NCBI GenBank assembly: GCA_947647615.1
Contig: CANSKS010000028.1
Span: 1-35,945, forward strand
DNA length: 35,945 bases
Direction: 5' to 3'
Source of the DNA: an uncultured Neglectibacter sp.
Lineage (GTDB): Bacteria > Bacillota > Clostridia > Oscillospirales > Acutalibacteraceae
In this document: piece by piece, positions 28,967 through 35,945 of the stretch
Numbering within the stretch: position 1 is the first letter of the stretch
How the letters are laid out: each line of letters starts with the position of its first letter
Translations under genes and position numbers: made by a program
The notes under the pieces: generated by a model
Seen by the model: only the letters and a program-made list of their open reading frames with translations
Databases searched by the model: none
What the model was told of the DNA's origin: nothing

Positions 28967-30019
28967 TTAGTTCCGGTGCGCCTTTAAAAAAGCCATAAAC
29001 TGCTGCCAATCTTGGCGGCTCAAATAGTGGCAGCCGGCCCTCAGATGATAGCCGATCGCTCCGGCGTGATAGCCTTTATTTAAAACCGGAGCCTCTGTTT
29101 CCGCCATAAGGCCTTGCTTGCCATAAAGCTCATAAACTGGAGAAGCCAGCCGGCAGCTCAGGAATTCTGCGGCAGGATCGGCCCAAATATCTTCCTGGGC
29201 ATCGCAGATATAAAGCTTTCGAGGCGCAATTAGAGCCAGAAGAAAATGCTGGTCAAAAGGCAGCTCCTCTTCTTTCCCGGCATATTTCCGGTAATTTTCG
29301 CAGAACCAGAAGGGGAAGACCCGGGTAATATCGGCGATGCGCTCCCCTTGTTTCCCCCGAGTGACAGCGCCGCCGCTGCAGCCGGATTCGTTGGCGATCA
29401 CAAAGGCAAAGCGTTCATCCCAAGCGCCCGCCAAAAGCGCGGTTTTCCCTAACCGGGAATGGCCTACCACCGCCACGTTTTCCTGGTCAATCTCTTCTCT
29501 TTGAGCCATGTGATCCCGCACCCGAAGAGCGGCCCAAGCCCAAAGGGCCAGCTTTCCCGGAGGCTCCGGGAACAAGGCGGCGAGCCCGCTGGAAAAATCG
29601 CCGTTATCTTTTGTCACGTCCTCATAACCAAAGGAAAATACGGCGAAGCCTCCGTCAATAATCTCTTCGGTAGGCATGTAAAAATCCGGTACCTGATTCC
29701 GGAAGTTCAGGTGCAAAAAGGCCATAGAAGGTGTTGCCGTCTGGGGGATTACCCCAAAAAAGGGAAAGGAAAAGGAATGATCTTTCACCCACACGGTAGC
29801 TTCCCATTTTTCGTACACCGCTTTTCCGGCGCAGCAATCGGTTTGCCGGTCTAAAAGCTTAAACTCGGTTCTTTCGGGCGGGGCGGGCAAAAAACCATAT
29901 TCCTCGCGGCTAAGAAGGGAAAGCAGCCGTTCCCGATTGGCCTCCCAGGCTTCCGGGGAAGTAATGGCGGTGCCGGAAATATCTTGCAGCACCTGGGGAA
30001 TGTTAGCGGCATCCAACAT
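28967..30019 (-). CDS. Alpha/beta-hydrolase, CE15 glucuronoyl-esterase-like
   Basis: 350 residues. The nucleophile elbow VVGHSRLGKTALLAGAWDERFAFVIANESG is the bacterial CE15 pattern (G-x-S-R-x-G-K), and the C-terminal IGYHLRAGCHYLSRQDW supplies the catalytic His. CE15 enzymes cleave ester bonds between glucuronic acid of xylan and lignin alcohols; related members act on other uronate esters. No signal peptide is present, so the protein is probably cytoplasmic and its substrate would be an imported small ester rather than polymeric lignocellulose. The start at 30019 has AGGAGGAG. It lies 29 bases after nagB on the same strand. Confidence 0.8.
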   Translation of the reverse strand: MLDAANIPQVLQDISGTAITSPEAWEANRERLLSLLSREEYGFLPAPPERTEFKLLDRQTDCCAGKAVYEKWEATVWVKDHSFSFPFFGVIPQTATPSMAFLHLNFRNQVPDFYMPTEEIIDGGFAVFSFGYEDVTKDNGDFSSGLAALFPEPPGKLALWAWAALRVRDHMAQREEIDQENVAVVGHSRLGKTALLAGAWDERFAFVIANESGCSGGAVTRGKQGERIADITRVFPFWFCENYRKYAGKEEELPFDQHFLLALIAPRKLYICDAQEDIWADPAAEFLSCRLASPVYELYGKQGLMAETEAPVLNKGYHAGAIGYHLRAGCHYLSRQDWQQFMAFLKAHRN

Positions 30020-30048
30020 AAAAACTCCTCCTGTTCGAAACTTGGGGT

Positions 30049-30759
30049 TTAGGAACGCTTACAGGTGATCACCGTCACATCCCGGTGCAGCTGCAGCACG
30101 GAGGCCGGAACTTGGGGGGTCACCTTGCCAAAGAGGGAACGCTCAATAATCTCTTTCTTTTCTTCCCCGGCAATCAAGAGAATTTTACCGGCCTTTAAAA
30201 TGGTGCCGATCCCCATGGTAATAGCCGTAGTGGGCACATCCTCCCGGCGGGAGAACAGTCTGGAGTTGGCCGTGATGGTGCTTTCCGTAAGCTGTACCTG
30301 GTGCACGTCCCGGGGGAAATCGCTGCAGGGCTCGTTAAAGCCAATATGGCCGTTGTGGCCAATGCCCAAAAGCTGCAAATCTACCCCTCCCAGGCCTTCG
30401 ATGAGAGCCTCATAGCGCCGGCTTTCTTCTTCCAGGTCCGGGGCCATGCCGTTGGGGAGGTGGGTGTTCTCTTTTCGAATATTGATGCGGCTGAACAAAT
30501 GTTGGTCCATAAAATAGCGGTAGCTCTGGGGATTCTCCGGGGCAAGGCCACAGTATTCATCCAGGTTCACCGTGCGCACCTGAGAAAAATCCAACAGGCC
30601 GTTTTGGCAGTTTTTACTCAATTCCTCATAGGCCCCTATGGGGGAAGAGCCGGTGGCAAGTCCCAGTACGCAGTTGGGCTTTAGCAAGACCTGAGCGCCA
30701 AGAATGCCCGCGGCCAGCACGCTCATCTCCTGGTAACTGCCGGTTTCCAAAATCCTCAT
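30049..30759 (-). CDS. nagB: Glucosamine-6-phosphate deaminase
   Basis: The 236-residue protein converts glucosamine-6-phosphate to fructose-6-phosphate and ammonia in the cytoplasm, in amino-sugar catabolism. Diagnostic motifs: LGLATGSSPIGAYEEL (phosphate loop), RTVNLDEY with the catalytic Asp, GIGHNGHIGFNEP with the ring-opening His, and TAITMGIGTI. It lacks the long allosteric C-terminus of the E. coli enzyme, as is usual for Firmicutes NagB. No nagA is in the window. It lies between an EamA permease gene and the CE15-like gene, all on the same strand with short gaps. Confidence 0.95.
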   Translation of the reverse strand: MRILETGSYQEMSVLAAGILGAQVLLKPNCVLGLATGSSPIGAYEELSKNCQNGLLDFSQVRTVNLDEYCGLAPENPQSYRYFMDQHLFSRINIRKENTHLPNGMAPDLEEESRRYEALIEGLGGVDLQLLGIGHNGHIGFNEPCSDFPRDVHQVQLTESTITANSRLFSRREDVPTTAITMGIGTILKAGKILLIAGEEKKEIIERSLFGKVTPQVPASVLQLHRDVTVITCKRS

Positions 30760-30829
30760 AAAATACCTTCTTTCTTTGCTTTAAAAAATATATGTCAAGC
30801 GGCAGAAAGACGATGGGACATCTTTCCCG

Positions 30830-31735
30830 CTAGCCTGTCTTTTTTCGAGACGGCAGTTGAGCTAGCACCACTGCCGCGAAGACCAAACAGCAGCCCAAAA
30901 GCTCCTTGGGCGCCAGCGCTTCGTTTTTTAAAGCCCAACCGGCCAGAGCCGCGAAGACCGATTCTAAACTCAGAATCAAGGAGGCCACCGTAGGGCTGGC
31001 CTTGCGTTGGCCCAAAATTTGCAGTGTGTAGCCCACCCCGCTGGAAAGTACGCCGGTGTAAAGCAGTGGCAGCCAGGCGGCAAAAATGGAGGGAAGCCGG
31101 GGCTTTTCCCAAATCAGTGCGAAGACCAGGGAAAGCACAGCGCTTACGAAAAATTGAATCCAGGAAAGCATGACGCCGTCTACCCGGGGAGAAATCTTGT
31201 CTACTACCAGAATGTGAAAGGAAAAAAGTACTGCGCAGGCAATGACAAGGGCGTCGCCGCCGGAAACAGAAAAGCCTTCCTTTACGCTTAAGAGGTACAC
31301 ACCCAAAAGAGATAGCACCACGCCCAACCACACTTTTACCCCGGGAAGCCGTCCAAGAAAGATGCCCAAAAGAGGCACAATGACAATATAAAGCGCTGTG
31401 AGAAACCCGGCCTTGCCCGCAGTGGTATACTGTATGCCCACCTGCTGCAGCAGACTGGCCGCACACAAAAACAGGCCGCAAAGAACGCCGCCACCCAAAA
31501 GCAGCTTTTTGTTTTCCGGCGCAGGGACATCACCTTCTCCCGGCTTTTTAAGACGGCGGGAAAGGAAGAGTACCGGCAGTAAGGCGATGCAGGCAATGAA
31601 ATTGCGGACAGCGTTGAAGGTACAGGGGCCCACGTGCTCCATACCGGCGCTTTGGGCCACAAAGGCCACGCCCCAGATCATGGCACAAAGGGCCAGCATG
31701 CCGCTGCCCTTCAGATGTTCTTTACGATTTTGCAT
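30830..31735 (-). CDS. EamA/DMT-superfamily transporter
   Basis: 301 residues with ten predicted transmembrane helices in two EamA repeats (GSGMLALCAMIWGVAFVAQS and the second starting GDALVIACAVLFSFHILVVD). Such permeases export amino acids, nucleotides or other metabolites; the substrate is unknown. The gene starts inside the end of the upstream MATE gene (14-bp overlap), so the two are co-transcribed and may be co-translated. The last helix is followed by a basic tail. Confidence 0.9.
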   Translation of the reverse strand: MQNRKEHLKGSGMLALCAMIWGVAFVAQSAGMEHVGPCTFNAVRNFIACIALLPVLFLSRRLKKPGEGDVPAPENKKLLLGGGVLCGLFLCAASLLQQVGIQYTTAGKAGFLTALYIVIVPLLGIFLGRLPGVKVWLGVVLSLLGVYLLSVKEGFSVSGGDALVIACAVLFSFHILVVDKISPRVDGVMLSWIQFFVSAVLSLVFALIWEKPRLPSIFAAWLPLLYTGVLSSGVGYTLQILGQRKASPTVASLILSLESVFAALAGWALKNEALAPKELLGCCLVFAAVVLAQLPSRKKTG

Positions 31736-33122
31736 GGACCAACTCGCCTTCCTTTTCTGGCCCTTCCTCCGAATTCCTGGTCAGGTTCTTCATCCAGTTA
31801 AAGCTATTGATTTTTACCACGGCTACAAAGCATTTCAAAATTTGGTCGCATTTCAGGCAGGCGAATACCACCCAGGCAGGAGCACCCAGCCACATGGCGA
31901 TCAGCGCGGAAGGAATTACCACGCCAAAGACGAAAATAGTGTCGTTTTTAAAGACAAAAGAAATATCCCCGCCGGATTTCACCAGCCCAAAGAGACAGGC
32001 GGCCTGGTAGCAGGTACCCACGATGGTGACGGAAATCACGTTGATAAACTGTCGGGAAAGGGCCAGAGCTTCTGAGCTGGCTTCGGGGAAGCAGGCGAGG
32101 AAGAAGTCTCTGGAAAGCAGCACAATAGCGCCAGATATGAGGCCAACCATGAGAAAAATGACCTGTACGGTTTTGGCGTACTCCTTCATTTTTTCGTATT
32201 TCCCGGCTCCCACGGTTTTGCCGGTAATGATGCCTACCGCAGAGGAAAGGCCGTTCATCCACACATAAATCAGGTTATGCAGGGTGCCGGTGATGCTGGT
32301 AGCGGAAAGCACCGCGGCGCCGTAGCTGCCCATGATTTTGGAGTTGGCCAGCATGTTCACCGACCATACCACTTGGCCGCCGATCACCGGCAAACCGTAA
32401 CGGAGAAAATCTTTTAAAAGGGTACGGTCTGTCCGCAATAAGTCCCGAAATTGCAGCTTTAACTTTTTGTCTAAAAAGAACACATAAAAGACACCGGCCG
32501 CCGCCTCCAGCACGCGGGAGATCAAGGTGGCCAGGGCAGCGCCCCGTACCCCCATGGCAGGCAGGCCCAGCTTGCCGAAAATAAGGATGTAATTCAGAGA
32601 AACGTTGACCACCAGCGCCATAATGGAAATGTACATGCCCATACGGGCTGTTTCCACGCTGCGCATAGAGGCGATCATTACCTGAGAAAGGCTGAAAAAC
32701 AGGTAGGTTGCGCCCACAATGCGCAGATATTCCGCCCCTTCCCGTATGGTGCCCGAATCGCTGGTAAAAAGGCCGATGATAGGCCCGGGAAAAGCCACGG
32801 CCAACGCCGACATCACAAACCCCACCGCCAGGGCCAGCTTCACGCCGATAGATACCACCTTCCGGATGCTGGCGGTATCTTTTTTTCCCCAATACTGGGC
32901 GGCCAAAATTAGAATAGCGCCCTCAATGCCGCCGATGAACATTTGCAGTACCGTTTGCAGCTGGTTCCCCAAATAAACGCCGGAAATGGCGTTATCTCCC
33001 AAAGAACCGATCATCATATTATCTGCGAAACCCACAGCAAAGGTAATCAGGTTTTGCAGGGAAATGGGAATTGCCAGAGTAAAAAGATTGCGGTAAAAAG
33101 ACCGCTCCCGTGTCATGACCAT
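31722..33122 (-). CDS. MATE-family efflux transporter
   Basis: 466 residues, about 12 transmembrane helices, with the MATE motif IPISLQNLITFAVGFADNMMIGSLGDNAISG near the N-terminus and a matching second half (GLPVIGGQVVWSVNMLANSKIMG). The start is ATG at 33122 with GGGGAGGATG upstream; a second ATG two codons on is possible. It overlaps the EamA gene at its 3' end, forming a two-exporter operon with a promoter at 33175-33203. Confidence 0.92.
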   Translation of the reverse strand: MVMTRERSFYRNLFTLAIPISLQNLITFAVGFADNMMIGSLGDNAISGVYLGNQLQTVLQMFIGGIEGAILILAAQYWGKKDTASIRKVVSIGVKLALAVGFVMSALAVAFPGPIIGLFTSDSGTIREGAEYLRIVGATYLFFSLSQVMIASMRSVETARMGMYISIMALVVNVSLNYILIFGKLGLPAMGVRGAALATLISRVLEAAAGVFYVFFLDKKLKLQFRDLLRTDRTLLKDFLRYGLPVIGGQVVWSVNMLANSKIMGSYGAAVLSATSITGTLHNLIYVWMNGLSSAVGIITGKTVGAGKYEKMKEYAKTVQVIFLMVGLISGAIVLLSRDFFLACFPEASSEALALSRQFINVISVTIVGTCYQAACLFGLVKSGGDISFVFKNDTIFVFGVVIPSALIAMWLGAPAWVVFACLKCDQILKCFVAVVKINSFNWMKNLTRNSEEGPEKEGELVHAKS

Positions 33123-33174
33123 TAAAAAAGCATCCTCCCCGCGCCGGCAACCGGCACTGTTAATTGTCCGTTTG

Positions 33175-33203
33175 ATTATACTATACCGGGCCTGACAAGT
33201 AAA
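33175..33203 (-). promoter_or_regulatory. Promoter for the MATE/EamA operon
   Basis: On the minus strand TTTACT (33203-33198), 17 bp, TATAAT (33180-33175). Confidence 0.5.
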
Positions 33204-33252
33204 GCCTTATTCCCACAAAAAAGGCCTTTCTCCAAAAGGCGGAAGGCGTTGC

Positions 33253-33284
33253 AAAAAAAGAGAGCCGGGTTTTAACGGCTCTCT
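33253..33284 (-). terminator. Terminator of the binding-lipoprotein gene
   Basis: A 9-bp stem, AGAGAGCCG/CGGCTCTCT (33259-33267 and 33276-33284), is followed on the minus strand by seven T. Confidence 0.9.
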
Positions 33285-33299
33285 GGAAACATAGAAGTT

Positions 33300-34592
33300 T
33301 TACGGGTTTTCGGGTTCCGGAGTGGGACTGGCTTCCGGGGAAGAGGAGGACGTTTCCCCCTTCTTTACAGCCTTTTCCGAAAACAGGAGGCTTTGAGTTC
33401 GCTGGTCTGCCACACCGGTTTCCGGTAAGCCGTTGGCCAGCTGGAATTCCTGGAGGCATCCGGCGGTGTATTCTCCAAAATGGCCATCGTATTCGATGTC
33501 CAAATAGCCCAGCTCTTCCAGGCGCTGCTGAATTTTCAGCACGTCCTCGCCGGAATCCCCTTCCGAAAGCTGGGGGTAAGAAACCAGGTCTTCTTCGCTG
33601 CCGCTGGAAGGGGAAGCGGAAGGCGTCTGAGAGGACCCTTCTTCGCCGGGAAGGGAAACGGTAGTGGAGCTTTCTTCCAGCAGCTGGGGGAAGGTAAAGG
33701 CGCTGATCTCATAAGCCGCCTGAATGACGGTACGGCCCTGCCAGGCCATGTAGCTGGCATCCATTTCCAGCACGCGGCCGTTTTTCACTGCTTGAAGCTT
33801 GGAAAAGTTGGAATCCTTTTCCATCTCTGCTTTCAAGCCGGGCACACAGAAGATCACGTTAGGGTTGGCGATGCGAAGGGATTCGAAATCGTAATAGCCG
33901 CCGGTATGGCTGTAAAAAGCGTTGGTGACCCCGGCAGAAGACAAAATGGTATTACCAAACATGTCTCCGGTTACGGCGTTGCCCTCCAGATTATAGAGAT
34001 AACAGGCGGTGACTACCTTTTCCTTGGGAACAATACGGTTGATATCGTCCAGCACGCTGAAAATTTCTTGGGCTCGGCTGATCCCCGCGTCATAACCGGG
34101 GCCGCCTCCGGCAAAAGCGGAAGCCACCTGAGAATAGAGCCGTTCAAAATCGCTGCGGCCGGTGGCGGGACTAATGGCCAGCATGGTGATGTTTGCGCCG
34201 GAAAGGGCAGTGGCCATGGCATTGTCAAAGCTTTCCGCCAAGACCAGGTCGGGGCCCACATCCAGCACGGCCTGAGGGTCGTTTTCCGGAATCTTTTGCA
34301 GGGCGCCCAGGCTTTCCTGGGTACAGGACTCCGTGCCGGCGGCCAGCTGGGTTTCATAACCCAGAGCCAGCACCACATCTGCTAAGCTTGGGGAAAGCAC
34401 TACGGCCTTTTGAGGTCTGGCCGGAACGGTGACGTCGCCGATCTTTACCGGGAATTCCCCGACGGCCGCCACACCGGAAGCCACATTGGAGAATCCCTTG
34501 CACCCCGTAAGGGCCAAAACCAAAGAGGCCGCGCAAAGCAAGGGACACAAAGTGCGGAAAATGGCGCTTTGTCTGTTCTTCATAAGCATCAT
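33300..34592 (-). CDS. Siderophore/cobalamin-type binding lipoprotein fused to a peptidoglycan-binding domain
   Basis: 430 residues. A lipoprotein signal ends in LALTGCKG (lipid Cys31). A periplasmic-binding domain of the BtuF/FhuD type (PF01497; about 45-300) shows PQKAVVLSPSLADVVLALGYE, VGPDLVLAESFDNA and PNVIFCVPG. A Ser/Pro/Glu linker leads to a peptidoglycan-binding-1 domain (about 345-410; LSEGDSGEDVLKIQQRLEELGYL, YDGHFGEYTAGCLQEFQ) and a Ser/Pro tail. The fusion would tether a metal-chelate or corrinoid receptor to the wall. No permease or ATPase gene is adjacent. The start is at 34592, or the Met three codons later. Regulation may involve the repeats at 34634-34660. Confidence 0.85.
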   Translation of the reverse strand: MMLMKNRQSAIFRTLCPLLCAASLVLALTGCKGFSNVASGVAAVGEFPVKIGDVTVPARPQKAVVLSPSLADVVLALGYETQLAAGTESCTQESLGALQKIPENDPQAVLDVGPDLVLAESFDNAMATALSGANITMLAISPATGRSDFERLYSQVASAFAGGGPGYDAGISRAQEIFSVLDDINRIVPKEKVVTACYLYNLEGNAVTGDMFGNTILSSAGVTNAFYSHTGGYYDFESLRIANPNVIFCVPGLKAEMEKDSNFSKLQAVKNGRVLEMDASYMAWQGRTVIQAAYEISAFTFPQLLEESSTTVSLPGEEGSSQTPSASPSSGSEEDLVSYPQLSEGDSGEDVLKIQQRLEELGYLDIEYDGHFGEYTAGCLQEFQLANGLPETGVADQRTQSLLFSEKAVKKGETSSSSPEASPTPEPENP

Positions 34593-34633
34593 ACACTCAC
34601 TTTCTTTTCAGCAGGGCCAAATAGAACGAGAAA

Positions 34634-34660
34634 CGCGCGAAAATACTAGAAAATACGCGC
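34634..34660. promoter_or_regulatory. Paired direct repeats inside a palindrome upstream of the binding lipoprotein gene
   Basis: GAAAATAC occurs twice (34639-34646 and 34649-34656), separated by two bases and flanked by CGCGCG and CGCGC. It lies between the promoter and the start codon. This could be an operator; it does not match a Fur box. Confidence 0.35.
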
Positions 34661-34679
34661 AAATTCAAATATACCTTTT

Positions 34680-34709
34680 ATTTTACCCTCATTTTGCCCA
34701 TTGTGTCAA
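34680..34709 (-). promoter_or_regulatory. Promoter for the binding-lipoprotein gene
   Basis: On the minus strand TTGACA (34709-34704), 18 bp, TAAAAT (34685-34680). Confidence 0.6.
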
Positions 34710-34751
34710 CCTTTTTGCAAAAACCTGCCCCTTTCCTTTTGCGGTCCGGGT

Positions 34752-35777
34752 TTACAGCGAAACCCTTCCGGCCAAGATGTTTTCGTAATCCTCCAAATTC
34801 TGTTTTAACAGGGTGGGAGTGTCCAGCCCGTAAGGGCATTTCTTTTTGCACTGGCCACATTCCAGGCAATCGTTTACTTTCCGCATCATCTGTTGGCTTT
34901 CCTCGGTAAGCCAGGAGGCCGAGGGGCTGCGGCGGATCAGCTGGGACATACGGGCGCACTGGTTGATCACAATGCCGGCGGGGCAGGGCATGCAGTAGCC
35001 GCAGGCCCGGCAGAAGTTACCAATGAGCTCGGCCCGGTCCTTTTCCACCACAGCCTTGAGCTCCCCCTCTAAAACAGGCGGGTTTTCCTGGTAACTCAAA
35101 AACTCGTCCAGCTCCTTTTCCCGCTGGACGCCCCAAATGGGCAATGCGTTTTCGAATTGGTCCAGCCAGGCATAGGCCGCGGCGGAATTGGTGATAAGCC
35201 CGCCGGAAAGGCCCTTCATGCAAATAAAGCCCACATCCTTTTCCTTGCACAAGGCCACAAGGTCAATATCCCGCTGAGTGGCCAGGTAGCAGAAGGGGAA
35301 CTGCAGGGTGTCGTAAAGGCCGGAGTTTACAGCCTCTTCCGCCACATGGGGCCGGTGGTTGGTAATGCCGATAAAGCGGATTTTCCCCTGCTTTTTCGCT
35401 TCCAGCATGGCTTCATACAAGCCGGAGCCGTCTCCCGGCTTAGGGCAAAAGGCGGGGTTGTGGAACTGGTAAATATCGATATAATCTGTTTTCAGCAAGG
35501 CAAGGCTGGTTTCCAGGTCCTTCCAAAAGCCCTCTGCGGTGGTAGAGGGGGTCTTGGTGGCAATGGTGATATGCTGCCGCACATCGCTGAGGGCAAGGCC
35601 CATTTTTTCTTCGCTGTCGGTGTAAGACCGGGCTGTGTCGAAAAAGGTGATGCCCCCATGGTAAGCCTTTTTCAAAAGCATGCCCGCATATTCGGTGGAA
35701 ACCCGTTGAATGGGCAGCGCCCCAAAGGCGTTTTTGCCGCTGGCAATGCCTGTCCTTCCCAAAGTGACCTGCTTCAT
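34752..35777 (-). CDS. Aldo/keto reductase with C-terminal 4Fe-4S ferredoxin domain
   Basis: 341 residues. The AKR barrel shows FFDTARSYTDSEEKMG (catalytic Asp and Tyr), ITIATKT (Lys) and DIYQFHNP (His), so the reductase tetrad is present. The C-terminal region has a CRACGYCMPCPAGI segment and CLECGQCKKKCPYGL, typical of the Fe-S-containing AKR subgroup common in anaerobic Firmicutes. It probably uses ferredoxin-type electron transfer along with or instead of NADPH. The substrate is unknown. The start at 35777 has AAGGAATG upstream. Single gene with its own promoter. Confidence 0.9.
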   Translation of the reverse strand: MKQVTLGRTGIASGKNAFGALPIQRVSTEYAGMLLKKAYHGGITFFDTARSYTDSEEKMGLALSDVRQHITIATKTPSTTAEGFWKDLETSLALLKTDYIDIYQFHNPAFCPKPGDGSGLYEAMLEAKKQGKIRFIGITNHRPHVAEEAVNSGLYDTLQFPFCYLATQRDIDLVALCKEKDVGFICMKGLSGGLITNSAAAYAWLDQFENALPIWGVQREKELDEFLSYQENPPVLEGELKAVVEKDRAELIGNFCRACGYCMPCPAGIVINQCARMSQLIRRSPSASWLTEESQQMMRKVNDCLECGQCKKKCPYGLDTPTLLKQNLEDYENILAGRVSL

Positions 35778-35860
35778 AAAATCATTCCTTCCCGTTTGAA
35801 TCTTTTTCCAAAGTCCCGGCCTTGGCCGGTTTCTTTGTGTTTGTGCCTGTTCTTTTATTT

Positions 35861-35890
35861 ATCATACTACGAAAACAGGAAAGGGAGCAA
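35861..35890 (-). promoter_or_regulatory. Promoter for the aldo/keto reductase gene
   Basis: On the minus strand TTGCTC (35890-35885), 18 bp, TATGAT (35866-35861). Confidence 0.45.
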
Positions 35891-35945
35891 GTGAAATTTT
35901 TGTGATTTTTTGCCCACGCAGGCCGGAAATAAGTGGACAGTTTGA

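Overview
The window looks like a chromosomal segment of an anaerobic Gram-positive bacterium, most likely a clostridial gut commensal related to Ruminococcaceae/Oscillospiraceae (my inference). The basis is AGGAGG-type ribosome sites, sigma-A promoters with TTGACA/TATAAT and extended -10 boxes, hairpin-plus-T terminators, lipoprotein signals, a CarD-like protein, a radical-SAM/SPASM enzyme, and ferredoxin-type Fe-S proteins with no respiratory genes. I saw no rRNA, tRNA, CRISPR array, insertion sequence or prophage.

Layout. 1-540: a promoter followed by a compact RNA-like hairpin, a possible micro-ORF and a bidirectional terminator. 521-2801 (minus): two half-size TauE/SafE permease genes, a frameshifted sfsA and a YwaF-like membrane protein. 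2910-5911: an intracellular GH5 glycosidase with its own promoter, then a small protein gene joined to a CarD-like regulator gene. 6026-12491 (minus): a REC/HD-GYP/PAS/GGDEF c-di-GMP protein, a DNA switch region, a tyrosine recombinase, a small membrane protein and glycogen debranching enzyme GlgX. 12694-17227 (plus): TetR, radical SAM, then a second TetR with a 34-bp palindromic operator leading an ABC exporter. 17328-20738: a CUT1 sugar importer behind a structured leader. 20896-26592: a CoA-disulfide-reductase/rhodanese/sulfite-reductase fusion, a repeat-rich intergenic stretch, a MATE exporter and a ZIP metal transporter. 26759-33122 (minus): MerR, Nudix, an unknown barrel-like protein, a CE15-like esterase, NagB, an EamA permease and a second MATE. 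33259-35890 (minus): an orphan siderophore/cobalamin-type binding lipoprotein fused to a peptidoglycan-binding domain, then a ferredoxin-type aldo/keto reductase.

The main discovery is at 8465-8957. A perfect 32-bp inverted repeat (8592-8623 and 8831-8862) encloses 207 bp that carry a strong extended -10 promoter pointing right and a terminator pointing left. The gene to the left encodes the c-di-GMP turnover protein; the gene to the right encodes a tyrosine recombinase. In the orientation given, the promoter points away from the c-di-GMP gene and the terminator shields that gene (OFF). Inversion would place the promoter 5' of it (ON). A third, imperfect copy of the site and a second, diverged copy of the promoter sit between the switch and the recombinase gene. 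I read this as a self-contained, phase-variable c-di-GMP switch.

The rest of the gene content fits a plant- or host-glycan degrader: GH5, a CE15-like esterase, NagB, a CUT1 importer and GlgX, plus several efflux systems under local TetR or MerR control.
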